This document shows, in pieces, positions 13,862 through 22,424 of a stretch of DNA of 27,000 bases; the stretch's first letter is position 1; each line of letters opens with the position of its first letter. Below the pieces are notes generated by a model. The model was not told the origin of the DNA, searched no databases, and saw only the letters and a list, made by a program, of their open reading frames with translations. The DNA comes from a virus, in the IMG/VR virus record IMGVR_UViG_3300048011_000648, positions 1 to 27,000 of that record. One strand, written 5' to 3'. Made by a program: the position numbers and the translations under genes.

Positions 13862-14140
13862 ATGAGCAATATAATAGAAATAAAAGAAAGAATTATTCAG
13901 GCTGGGCACGAGGCTGTAAAACAACTAATCAAGGTTGCTGAAGAGGAGATTATAAAACCAGACCCAGATGATGAGTTGGCAGCTGACAGATTAAAAAATG
14001 CAGCAGCCACAAAAAAACTAGCAATATTCGACGCTTTCGAGATTCTAAATCGAATTGAAAACGAAAAGAATATGCTAGAAAACCCAGAAGAGGAAAAGAA
14101 AAACTTAACAGGAGGATTTGCAGAAAGAAGGTCTAAATAA
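13862..14140 (+). CDS. terS: Probable terminase small subunit
   Basis: The ATG at 13862, one base after the previous stop, gives 92 residues; an upstream in-frame start would sit inside the previous gene. The protein is helical: IIEIKERIIQAGHEAVKQLI, then KVAEEEIIKPDPDDELAADR, then NAAATKKLAIFDAFEILNRI. It ends in a charged tail, ERRSK. It lies immediately before the large terminase subunit, in the place where small terminase subunits usually are, and small helical proteins of this style precede the large subunit in related phages. No classical helix-turn-helix is obvious, so DNA recognition is not shown. Its end overlaps the large-subunit frame by 23 bases. Confidence 0.55.
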   Translation: MSNIIEIKERIIQAGHEAVKQLIKVAEEEIIKPDPDDELAADRLKNAAATKKLAIFDAFEILNRIENEKNMLENPEEEKKNLTGGFAERRSK

Positions 14141-16367
14141 TGATTTATGCGTAGTTTTAAAGGACTTTATACCGTCTAAGGTATTGATATCTAGAAACAG
14201 AAAAAAGTCTTTTAAATATGGTTATGACGCAGATTTAGACATGATTGTGATATCCAGGGACGGCATGGTTGGTGATGTTGTTCGTATCAATAGCCTAAAC
14301 ATAGCACTTCCAAAAAAACCAAAAGAAGTATACAGAAGGTCATCTGAAAAAAAAGACCAATATTGGGAAGCTTCCGAGTATCCAAAAGCACTTAAACCAT
14401 TGCAGACCATATTTCAATGGAATGAAATGAATAAGGATTTCAAGGAGACTTGGGTTCCTTATATCGAGAATGAGTTTGACAGAAGGGAGAATGGGTTTTG
14501 GTTTATGAACAACGGAAAACCCGTGTACATAACTGGTACACACTACATGTACTTGCAGTGGACAAAGATTGATGTGGGTAGGCCAGAATACAGGGAATCA
14601 AACAGAATATTCTTTATATATTGGGAAGCGTGTAAAGCAGATGATAGATGTTACGGAATGTGCTATTTAAAAAACAGACGTTCTGGTTTTTCGTTTATGT
14701 CTTCTGCTGAAATAGTTAATCAAGCAACAATAACGTCAGACTCTAGGTTTGGAATACTATCCAAAACAGGTAGTGATGCTAAAAAAATGTTTACAGATAA
14801 GGTTGTGCCTATATCAGTGAACTACCCATTCTTTTTCAAGCCAATACAAGACGGGATGGATAGACCAAAGTCAGAGCTTGCTTACAGAGTTCCAGCTTCT
14901 AAACTCACTAGGAAATCTATATCAAACACCAGCGTCACAAATGACCTGCAAGGATTAGATACTACTATCGACTGGAAAAACACAGGGGACAATAGTTATG
15001 ATGGGGAAAAATTAGCTTTATTAGTGCATGATGAAAGTGGTAAGTGGGAGAAACCTGACAACATCTTAAATAACTGGCGTGTAACAAAAACTTGTTTGCG
15101 TTTAGGTAGTAGGGTTATAGGTAAGTGTCTTATGGGCTCTACTTCTAACGCCTTAGACAAAGGAGGGGAAAACTTTAAAAAACTATATTACGATTCAGAC
15201 CCAACCACAAGAAATTCAAATGGACAGACAAAAAGCGGGCTGTATAACCTATTTATCCCGATGGAGTGGAACATGGAGGGTTTTATTGATATGTATGGTC
15301 AGCCTGTTTTAGATTCTCCGAAATTACCAAAAGTTAGTACCAATGGTGATTACATTCACCAAGGGGCATTAGAATATTGGCAAAACGAGGTAGATAGTCT
15401 TAAAAACGACCCTGATGCGCTAAACGAATATTATAGACAGTTCCCTAGAACAGAGTCTCATGCTTTTCGAGATGAATCTAAAAACACCATATTTAACCTA
15501 ACTAGAATATATGAGCAAATAGACTACAATGATTCTTTTGCTATAAAGTCCACAGTGTCAAGAGGTAACTTTCATTGGAGAAATGGACAAAGAGATACCG
15601 AAGTTGTATTCAGCCCAGAAACCAAAGGAAGGTTTTTCTTGTCATGGATTCCTAGCAAGGATTTAATGAATAATGTAACAGAAAAGAACGGTAGGAAATA
15701 TCCTGGTAATGCACACATGGGTTCTTTTGGTTGCGACTCCTATGATATATCTGGAACTGTAAACGGAGGAGGTTCTAAGGGGTCTTTACATGGAATGACT
15801 AAGTTTCACATGGAAGATGGTCCAACAAATATGTTTTTTTTAGAATACATATCAAGACCTCAAACTGCTGAGTTATTCTACGAAGATGTATTGATGGCTT
15901 TACATTTTTATGGTATGCCGATACTTGTGGAAAATAACAAGCCAAGGTTGTTGTATTATTTAAAAGAAAGAGGATATAGAGCGTTTTCTTTAAATAGACC
16001 AGATAAACACAAAAACGTTTTATCTAAAGCAGAGCGAGAGTTAGGAGGTATTCCGTCATCGTCTGCCGTAATCTCTGTTCACGCAGAAAGCATAGAAAGT
16101 TATATAGAAAACCATGTGGGAGTACTTAGAGACCAAGCAAATATGGATTTTGGAAGCTGTGGTAATATGTTTTTCAACAGGACTTTGCTTGATTGGGCTA
16201 ACTATGACATCAACAATAGAACAAGGTTTGATGCCACTGTAAGTTCTGGGTTTGCTATTATGGCAAATCAGTCACGCAAGAATATAGGACAAGAAAAACG
16301 TAATCAAATAAATATTAACTTTGCAAGATACAGTAACAAAGGTTTTGTTAGTGAAATTATTAAATAA
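14118..16367 (+). CDS. terL: Terminase large subunit (ATPase-nuclease)
   Basis: This 749-residue protein is the DNA-packaging motor that pumps DNA through the portal and cuts it. A head region (DFIPSKVLISRNRKKSF, then RINSLNIALPKKP) precedes the ATPase. The P-loop position reads YLKNRRSGFSFMSSAEIVN from residue 183: it keeps the Arg and Gly but has Phe191 where GK[ST] has lysine. Walker B with its glutamate is LALLVHDESGKW (Asp305, Glu306). The nuclease part begins at FGCDSYDISG (Asp540), followed by MPILVENNKP and LLDWANYD. No ATG exists in frame before 14241; the likeliest start is the TTG at 14118, two bases after a GGAGG. The portal starts two bases after its stop. The subunit call is strong, the exact start is not. 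Confidence 0.88.
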   Translation: MQKEGLNNDLCVVLKDFIPSKVLISRNRKKSFKYGYDADLDMIVISRDGMVGDVVRINSLNIALPKKPKEVYRRSSEKKDQYWEASEYPKALKPLQTIFQWNEMNKDFKETWVPYIENEFDRRENGFWFMNNGKPVYITGTHYMYLQWTKIDVGRPEYRESNRIFFIYWEACKADDRCYGMCYLKNRRSGFSFMSSAEIVNQATITSDSRFGILSKTGSDAKKMFTDKVVPISVNYPFFFKPIQDGMDRPKSELAYRVPASKLTRKSISNTSVTNDLQGLDTTIDWKNTGDNSYDGEKLALLVHDESGKWEKPDNILNNWRVTKTCLRLGSRVIGKCLMGSTSNALDKGGENFKKLYYDSDPTTRNSNGQTKSGLYNLFIPMEWNMEGFIDMYGQPVLDSPKLPKVSTNGDYIHQGALEYWQNEVDSLKNDPDALNEYYRQFPRTESHAFRDESKNTIFNLTRIYEQIDYNDSFAIKSTVSRGNFHWRNGQRDTEVVFSPETKGRFFLSWIPSKDLMNNVTEKNGRKYPGNAHMGSFGCDSYDISGTVNGGGSKGSLHGMTKFHMEDGPTNMFFLEYISRPQTAELFYEDVLMALHFYGMPILVENNKPRLLYYLKERGYRAFSLNRPDKHKNVLSKAERELGGIPSSSAVISVHAESIESYIENHVGVLRDQANMDFGSCGNMFFNRTLLDWANYDINNRTRFDATVSSGFAIMANQSRKNIGQEKRNQININFARYSNKGFVSEIIK

Positions 16368-16369
16368 AT

Positions 16370-18844
16370 ATGATAAATAAGCCAAGATTCAATTCGGGTA
16401 GTGGTTTTCCTAATCAATTTGTTCCAGACATCGAGAAGGACACATATGAGTATGGACTTCGAGTAGGTCATGCTATTGAGTCTGAGTGGTTTTCAAGAGA
16501 CTACGGCAGTAGCATGTATGGTGAAATCCGTTCTGAGTTTTTATCCAGACGTTTGTATGCTAGAGGAGAACAGCCAGTAGATAAATATAAAAATGAATTA
16601 GCCGTAAATGGCGACCTATCTTACCTCAACCTAGATTGGACACCTGTTCCGATTATTCCAAAGTTTGTTGATGTTGTTGTAAACGGTATATCTAACAGGC
16701 TTTTAGATGTTAAGGTAGAGGCAATAGACGACCTTTCTTCTATGAAGAGAGAGTATTTTAAACAGGAGGTTGCTGCTGATATGATATCTAAACCAATCTT
16801 GTCTGAAATAAAAAACACAACTGGCGTAGATGTATTTAACTTCCCTGAGGACCAACTTCCTGAATCAGAGGAAGAGCTGAGCTTATACATGAAACTTAAA
16901 TATAAGCAAGGCGTTGAGGTTGCAGAGGAATCAGCTATAACAACGATACTAGAACTAAACAGCTACGATGAAATAAAAAGACGTATAGATGAGGATAATG
17001 TTGTTTTGGGTATATCTGCAGTAAAACATTCTTTTGACCCACACGATGGAGTGAGAGTAGAGTATGTTGACCCTGTGAACTTTGTATATTCGCCAACAGA
17101 AGACCCCTACTTTAATGATTGTTATTATTTCGGAGAGGTCAAATCCGTACACGTTACAGAACTAAAAAAAATAAATCCTGGATTGACTCAAGAAGATATT
17201 GAGGAAATATCTAAGTTAGCCAGTAGGTTTGATGGTTATAGAAGTACACAAAATATGCAAACACAAAGTGGTTTAGACAAATCAAATGTGTCTCTACTAT
17301 ATTTTTGTTACAAAACAGATAGAGAAGTTGTATATAAAGTAAAAAAGAATGCAAATGGTGGTGAAAAACCACTAAAGAAAAATAATTCATTCAACCCTCC
17401 AAAAACGGAGCAAGCTAGATTTAAAAAAGTATCTAGAAGAATAGATGTTTGGTATGAAGGAGTTTTGGTTTTAGGAACAAACCACTTAATCAAGTGGGAG
17501 CTTATGCAGAATATGGTTAGACCAAAATCTGCTTTTCAAAAAGCCTTGCCACCATATATTGTTTCAGCTATTAAAATGTCAAAAGGAAACATAGATTCTT
17601 TGGTTAAAAGAATGATACCTTTTGCAGACCAAATACAGCTCACTCATTTGAAGCTTCAACAAGTAGTTGCTAAAATGATACCAGATGGTGTATTTATTGA
17701 TGCTGATGGATTAAATAGTGTTGACTTGGGTAATGGAGCGTCCTATAACCCTTCTGAAGCTTTATCAATGTACTTCCAAACAGGTAGTGTTATTGGTAGA
17801 AGCTATACAGAAGACGGTGACTTTAATAACGCTAGAGTGCCGATTCAAGAGCTTACAAGTAGCGGCTCTAACGCTAAGATAGCTAGTCTTATCAATATGT
17901 ACAATTATCAGCTGAACATGATTAGAGCTGTGACAGGTATTAATGAGGCTAGAGATGGGAGTAATCCAGACCAATATGCTTTGGTTGGAATACAAAAGCT
18001 TGCTGCACTAAACAGCAATACCGCAACAAGACATGTTGTTTTATCTGGTATATCAATCACAAAAAAACTAGCAGAGGCTTTATCTTATAGAATATCTGAC
18101 ATACTTCAATATTCTGATTTTGCTGAGGATTTTGCTAAAATGATTGGAAAAAACAATTTCGAGATAGTAAGCGAGATAATGTCGTTGCACCTACATGATT
18201 TTGGTATATTCATAGAAATAGAGCCAGATGAAGAGGAAAAACAAAAACTAGAGCAAAATATTCAACAATCTATTCAAGCTGGTCAAATAGGACTAGAAGA
18301 TGCTATAGATATTAGAGATGTCAAAAATGCAACCTTAGCTAATTCTTTACTCAAGATAAGAAAAATAAGGAGAGAGAAGAGGGAGATGGAGAAACAGAAA
18401 CAAGCTATCCAGATGCAAACTGAGTCTAATACTCAATCTGCACAAGCAGCTTCACAGTCTAGAATGCAAGAAGAGCAAATGAAGATGCAGGCGGACGCTC
18501 AAATGCAGCAAATGAAAGCTGAGCTTGAGATGCAAAGAATGAAAGCTCAGATGCAAATAGATGCTGAGATTCTTAAGATGAAGCATCAGTTTGAAATAGA
18601 ATTAAAGCAAATGGAAGCTGAGCTATACAAAGGTAGAGAAGAATATAAAGAGGATAGAAAAGATAAAAGAACTGACAAGCAAGCTTCTCAACAAAGTAAA
18701 CTAATACGGCAGAGAAAAGAAAATCTACCTCCAGTTGATTTTGAAGATGAAGGAGCTGCGAGTCAAATATTAAAAAACATACAGTCTATGCCAGGTCAAC
18801 AACCTAGTGGCATGTCGCCTATGATGGGTCAAGAAAATGTATAG
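16370..18844 (+). CDS. Portal protein
   Basis: At 824 residues this is a large portal protein, the twelve-subunit ring at the capsid vertex through which DNA passes. Its position directly after the large terminase and before scaffold and capsid is the standard place. The body (about 1-610) mixes helices and beta strands, including the portal-type stretch IPKFVDVVVNGISNRLLDVK near residue 90-115. The C-terminal part (about 620-770) is a Glu-, Gln-, Met- and Lys-rich coiled coil (QMKAELEMQRMKAQMQIDAE), ending in a flexible PGQQPSGMSPMMGQ tail. Large portals with such tails occur in podoviruses of Bacteroidetes. The call rests on order, size and style. Confidence 0.82.
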   Translation: MINKPRFNSGSGFPNQFVPDIEKDTYEYGLRVGHAIESEWFSRDYGSSMYGEIRSEFLSRRLYARGEQPVDKYKNELAVNGDLSYLNLDWTPVPIIPKFVDVVVNGISNRLLDVKVEAIDDLSSMKREYFKQEVAADMISKPILSEIKNTTGVDVFNFPEDQLPESEEELSLYMKLKYKQGVEVAEESAITTILELNSYDEIKRRIDEDNVVLGISAVKHSFDPHDGVRVEYVDPVNFVYSPTEDPYFNDCYYFGEVKSVHVTELKKINPGLTQEDIEEISKLASRFDGYRSTQNMQTQSGLDKSNVSLLYFCYKTDREVVYKVKKNANGGEKPLKKNNSFNPPKTEQARFKKVSRRIDVWYEGVLVLGTNHLIKWELMQNMVRPKSAFQKALPPYIVSAIKMSKGNIDSLVKRMIPFADQIQLTHLKLQQVVAKMIPDGVFIDADGLNSVDLGNGASYNPSEALSMYFQTGSVIGRSYTEDGDFNNARVPIQELTSSGSNAKIASLINMYNYQLNMIRAVTGINEARDGSNPDQYALVGIQKLAALNSNTATRHVVLSGISITKKLAEALSYRISDILQYSDFAEDFAKMIGKNNFEIVSEIMSLHLHDFGIFIEIEPDEEEKQKLEQNIQQSIQAGQIGLEDAIDIRDVKNATLANSLLKIRKIRREKREMEKQKQAIQMQTESNTQSAQAASQSRMQEEQMKMQADAQMQQMKAELEMQRMKAQMQIDAEILKMKHQFEIELKQMEAELYKGREEYKEDRKDKRTDKQASQQSKLIRQRKENLPPVDFEDEGAASQILKNIQSMPGQQPSGMSPMMGQENV

Positions 18845-18854
18845 TTTTTTTAAG

Positions 18855-18862
18855 TAATTTTG
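18855..18862 (+). promoter_or_regulatory. Bacteroidetes-type -7 box for scaffold and capsid
   Basis: The bases are TAATTTTG followed by C, 26 bases before the ATG at 18889, in the 44-base gap after the portal. No TTG lies 17-23 bases upstream. It would let the capsid genes be made in larger amounts than the terminase and portal. Confidence 0.55.
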
Positions 18863-18888
18863 CAGTATAAATTTAAATTTAATCTATT

Positions 18889-20064
18889 ATGAGTGACGTA
18901 AATCAAGATGTTGACTTTAAAGTTGACCTATCCAAACCTCCTGTAAAAAAGGGAGAAGAAGATAAAAAAGAGCAAGAAACTGCCGAAGTCGAAAGTGAAA
19001 ACACGCCAAACTCGGAAGTTCAAGAAGAAAAAGCTCCTGAGCAACAGCCAGAAGCTGAAGAAAATATTAAAGCAGCGGGGGAATCCGCTGCTGAAAAAGA
19101 AGCCGAAGAACCTCAACAAGAATCCGAGGTAAAGGTTTCTAAACAAGAAATAATTGCTGAGTTCCTAACTAGTAAATACAGTATGGGGCTTGAGGAATTA
19201 GAAGACGTTCTTTCAAATAAAGACAAAAATAAACAAGAGCTTCCTGAGGAGGTTGAAAAGTATTTGCAGTACAAAAACGATACTAAGCGTGGCTTAAAAG
19301 ATTTTGTAAAAGCAAACGAAGATGTTTCTGAATATGAAGAAACAACTATACTGCGTGAATACTACAAGCAATCAAATCCTGAGCTTGACGATTCTGATAT
19401 CGATTATTTGATAGAGGATAAGTTCACTGTAGACGAAAACACTGATACAGAGAAAGATGTCAAGAGGAAGAGTCTTGATAAAAAGCAAGAGCTACATAAA
19501 GCTAAGCAGTATTTTGAGCAGATGAGGGATAAGTACAAAGCACCACTTGAGTCAAGTACGGATGCACTACCCGAAGATGTTAAAGAAGCTGTTGAGTTTT
19601 ATCAGCAATACAATGATGAGTCTACAAAACAACAAGAGGCTGCTTCTAAACAAAGAGATATCTTTCAGAAGAAGACATCAGAGTTTTTTAACGATAAGTT
19701 CGAAGGTTTTGAATTTAATTTAGGCGGTAAAAAACTTAGTTTTAAGCCAAAAGATGTTAATGAAGTTGTAAAACAACAATCAGATTTAAACAATTTTATT
19801 AGCAGACATTTGGATAGTGAAGGCAACTTGAGTGACCCAAAGAGATATCATGCTGCTCTTAACATGGCTATGAACCCAGAAACTTATGCTAAGTTCTTTT
19901 ATGAGCAAGGCAAGGCAGATGCGGTAAATGAAGTTGTTAAGGATGGGAAAAATATCAAAATGGATGTACGTTCAAATGTTGATTCATCGAAACCTGGGAC
20001 TAAATTTAAAGTCGTCAATGACGGAACTAACCTTGGTCGTGGGCTTAAAATAAGAAAAAAATAA
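18889..20064 (+). CDS. Capsid scaffolding protein
   Basis: The protein has 391 residues and no recognisable catalytic motif. The first 95 residues are very rich in Glu, Lys and Ala and likely disordered (EEKAPEQQPEAEENIKAAGE). The middle is helical and charged (KQELHKAKQYFEQMRDKYKA). The C-terminus ends in a basic segment, NLGRGLKIRKK. An acidic, helical protein with a basic coat-binding C-terminus, immediately before the major capsid gene, is the usual picture of a scaffold that templates the procapsid and then leaves. No protease domain is visible in this protein or next to it, so removal may be by exit rather than digestion. The ATG follows an A/T-rich leader without a Shine-Dalgarno sequence. 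Confidence 0.75.
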   Translation: MSDVNQDVDFKVDLSKPPVKKGEEDKKEQETAEVESENTPNSEVQEEKAPEQQPEAEENIKAAGESAAEKEAEEPQQESEVKVSKQEIIAEFLTSKYSMGLEELEDVLSNKDKNKQELPEEVEKYLQYKNDTKRGLKDFVKANEDVSEYEETTILREYYKQSNPELDDSDIDYLIEDKFTVDENTDTEKDVKRKSLDKKQELHKAKQYFEQMRDKYKAPLESSTDALPEDVKEAVEFYQQYNDESTKQQEAASKQRDIFQKKTSEFFNDKFEGFEFNLGGKKLSFKPKDVNEVVKQQSDLNNFISRHLDSEGNLSDPKRYHAALNMAMNPETYAKFFYEQGKADAVNEVVKDGKNIKMDVRSNVDSSKPGTKFKVVNDGTNLGRGLKIRKK

Positions 20065-20090
20065 TTTTAAAACCTTAAACATTTTACAAA

Positions 20091-21497
20091 ATGGCACAAT
20101 CAATTAATTTTGACGGAGCTGGAACTGGCACAGTAACAATTGGCGGTTCTACTTCACTAACACCTGCACCTGGCAAGTCTTTGCAAAACAGCAACTACTT
20201 GACTAATGCACAATATGACTTTGCTCAGCAATATCTACCTGATTTATATGAGCAAGAATTCGAGCGTTACGGAAATCGTTCTGTAGCTTCTTTCTTGCGT
20301 ATGGTAGGAGCTGAGATTCCTTCTTCTTCTGACTTAATCAAGTGGAGTGAGCAAGGAAGACTACACGTACAAGCTACTGGTTCAGTTACAGACGCATCTA
20401 ATATTGCGGTAACAGGACATAGCTTCCGTACAAACCAGACTATTATTATCTCTGGACCAAACGGTGTTCAAGCAAAAGCTCTTATTACAGATGCTTCTGC
20501 TGCTGACAGCATCGAAGTTGCTTTGTATCAAAACTTCAGCTTAGTAGAAGTTGCTTCAGGAGGAGACGTTTTATATACTGCAGATGACGCCGTAACAATC
20601 TTCGTCTATGGTTCTGAATTCCGTAAAGGAGAGAATGGCATGGATGGTTCTCTTGAAGCTGATTTCGAAGCTAAAGAAAACAACCCAATCATCATCAAAG
20701 ACAAATACGAAGTATCTGGTTCTGAAATGGCACACGTTGGGTGGGTAGAAGTATCTACTGAAAACGGAGCTTCTGGATACCTTTGGTATTTGAAATCAGA
20801 AAGCGAAACTCGCTTACGTTTCGAGGATTACCTTGAAACTTCAATGATTGAAGGTGAGCCTGCTGGAACTGGTTCTGGTGTAGCGGCACTTTCTGTTGAC
20901 TACAAAGGAACTAAAGGTCTTTTCTTCGAAGTATCAGAAAGCGGTAACGTTTCTTCTGGTACTATTGATTCTAGAGAAGATTTAGAAGCTTTAGCTAAAG
21001 TTCTTGATAAAGAAGGAGCTATTCAAGAAAACGTAATCTTTGCTAATCGTGCAACATCTTTTGATATTGACAAAGTATTAGCTGCTCAAAACAACTCTGG
21101 AGCTTCTACAGCTTCTTACGGTTTGTTTGATAACGATGAAGATATGGCCCTAAACCTTGGGTTTACAGGATTCCGTATCGGATATGACTTCTATAAGTCT
21201 GACTGGAAATATCTAAACGATGCTACTACTCGTGGTAATATCGGTGGTATTGATGGTATCGTTGTACCTGCTGGTACTACTACAGTATACGACCAAGTAC
21301 TTGGAGAGAACGCTAAGAGACCATTCTTACACGTTCGTTACCGAGTATCTCCAACTGAAGACAGAAAATACAAGTCTTGGGTTGTTGGTTCTGCTGGAGG
21401 AGCTATGACTAGCGATAAAGATAATATGGAAGTTCACTTCTTGTCAGAGCGTGCGCTTTGTACAATGGGAGCTAACAACTTTATCTTGATGCAATAA
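20091..21497 (+). CDS. Major capsid protein
   Basis: The protein has 468 residues. The N-terminal part holds YLPDLYEQEFERYGNRSVAS, then FLRMVGAEIPSSSDLIKWSE and QGRLHVQATG, a pattern I associate with HK97-fold major capsid proteins of Bacteroidetes phages. The last residues (FLSERALCTMGANNFILMQ) are typical of the end of such proteins. Codon use differs from neighbours: by my count 11 of 17 arginine codons are CGT, whereas AGA dominates elsewhere, and TTC is favoured over TTT. This is the usual sign of very high expression. It lies directly after the scaffold and is followed at once by a hairpin terminator, fitting the most abundant virion protein. Confidence 0.85.
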   Translation: MAQSINFDGAGTGTVTIGGSTSLTPAPGKSLQNSNYLTNAQYDFAQQYLPDLYEQEFERYGNRSVASFLRMVGAEIPSSSDLIKWSEQGRLHVQATGSVTDASNIAVTGHSFRTNQTIIISGPNGVQAKALITDASAADSIEVALYQNFSLVEVASGGDVLYTADDAVTIFVYGSEFRKGENGMDGSLEADFEAKENNPIIIKDKYEVSGSEMAHVGWVEVSTENGASGYLWYLKSESETRLRFEDYLETSMIEGEPAGTGSGVAALSVDYKGTKGLFFEVSESGNVSSGTIDSREDLEALAKVLDKEGAIQENVIFANRATSFDIDKVLAAQNNSGASTASYGLFDNDEDMALNLGFTGFRIGYDFYKSDWKYLNDATTRGNIGGIDGIVVPAGTTTVYDQVLGENAKRPFLHVRYRVSPTEDRKYKSWVVGSAGGAMTSDKDNMEVHFLSERALCTMGANNFILMQ

Positions 21498-21508
21498 TCA
21501 TTATAGGA

Positions 21509-21544
21509 GAGGGGGGCATATAATTGCCCCTCATCTTCTTTTTT
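21509..21544 (+). terminator. Intrinsic terminator after the capsid gene
   Basis: GAGGGGGGCA (21509-21518) can pair with TGCCCCTC (21525-21532) around a TATAAT loop, with two unpaired or bulged G in the left arm. A T-rich stretch (ATCTTCTTTTTT) follows. It lies 12 bases after the capsid stop codon. Confidence 0.8.
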
Positions 21545-21568
21545 AAATCAAATTAAATTATAAATAAA

Positions 21569-22342
21569 ATGGCAACAAAAACTGCAAAAAGTTTTGGGTA
21601 TAACTCAATATTACCCGACCTAGAACAAAAGAATAGAGTATTTATATTAACTGGAAATAAATCTCCTATTCGAATGATGATTCCTGTAAAACACACAGGA
21701 AGAAAACCTCTCACATATTTTGACGGAAAACTAAATAGAGCATTAAGGTATGCTACTAATCAAATCACTCCTTTTGTGGATGAGCAAGATGGGGTAGTTA
21801 CTTTAGAGCCTATTACATTTGAAAACGGAACGCTAATCGTTCCAGATTGGAATGTAAACCTTCAGAAGTTCTTACTTATACATCCTTTATATGGGAAGAA
21901 GTTTACAGAGCTAGATAAGGAAAAGAATGCTTCTGTAGAAGTAGAAGGCTTATATTCCGAGCTAGATGCTCAAATATCTGCTAAAAACCTTGATATCAAC
22001 GACCTAGAGGCTATTGCTCGCGTTGTAATGAAAGGAAATGTTTCTGCTTTAACCTCATCAGAGCTAAGACGTGATATGATTCTTTGGGCTAAGAAAAATC
22101 CTGGAGAGTTTATGAATTTAGTAGATGATGAAAACCTTAAGCTAAGAAACTTAGCGGTAAGAGCTGTAGAAATGGGAATATTACACATCAAGGGAGATAA
22201 TAGAACTGTTACATGGGCAGATGACAAGAAAAATAAGATTATGGTTGCTCCATTCGGGGAGAACGTATACGGAGCTCTTGCCATGTTCTTTAAGACAGAC
22301 GAAGGTCTTGATGTTTTACAAAACATTACAAACAAATTGTAA
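21569..22342 (+). CDS. Conserved capsid-associated protein, 257 aa
   Basis: I have no named family. The N-terminus reads SFGYNSILPDLEQKNRVFIL, then KSPIRMMIPVKHTGRKPLTYF, RALRYATNQITPFVDEQDGV and LEPITFENGTLIVPD. The C-terminal half is helical: LDINDLEAIARVVMKG, then LRRDMILWAKKNPGEFMNLV. Proteins with this N-terminal pattern follow the capsid gene in other marine phages as I recall. It lies between two terminators and no TAnnTTTG box precedes it, so it is probably transcribed by readthrough past the capsid terminator. Candidate roles are head completion, decoration or an adaptor. The ATG follows AAATTATAAATAAA. Confidence 0.6.
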   Translation: MATKTAKSFGYNSILPDLEQKNRVFILTGNKSPIRMMIPVKHTGRKPLTYFDGKLNRALRYATNQITPFVDEQDGVVTLEPITFENGTLIVPDWNVNLQKFLLIHPLYGKKFTELDKEKNASVEVEGLYSELDAQISAKNLDINDLEAIARVVMKGNVSALTSSELRRDMILWAKKNPGEFMNLVDDENLKLRNLAVRAVEMGILHIKGDNRTVTWADDKKNKIMVAPFGENVYGALAMFFKTDEGLDVLQNITNKL

Positions 22343-22364
22343 TTACATTGTATACACCGTGAAA

Positions 22365-22400
22365 GGGAGAGGGGTCACAAATTGTGACCTCTTTTTTTTT
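22365..22400 (+). terminator. Intrinsic terminator abutting the next promoter
   Basis: GGTCACAA (22373-22380) pairs with TTGTGACC (22382-22389), and the stem extends outward through G-T and A-T pairs with AGAGG and TCTTT. A run of ten T follows (22392-22400 and on). It lies 23 bases after the upstream stop codon. The T run ends one base before the -7 box at 22402. Confidence 0.85.
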
Positions 22401-22401
22401 G

Positions 22402-22409
22402 TACTTTTG
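22402..22409 (+). promoter_or_regulatory. Bacteroidetes-type promoter with both boxes
   Basis: The -7 box is TACTTTTG, 15 bases before the ATG at 22425. A TTG at 22382-22384 lies 17 bases upstream, matching TTG-N17-23-TAnnTTTG as described for Flavobacterium. That TTG is part of the right arm of the preceding terminator, so promoter and terminator share bases. Confidence 0.65.
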
Positions 22410-22424
22410 TAGAAAATATATCCT

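Noticed and set aside
14140-14154. TAATG junction after the small terminase gene as the large terminase start
   Set aside because: The frame from this ATG stops after four codons and is not the terminase frame.
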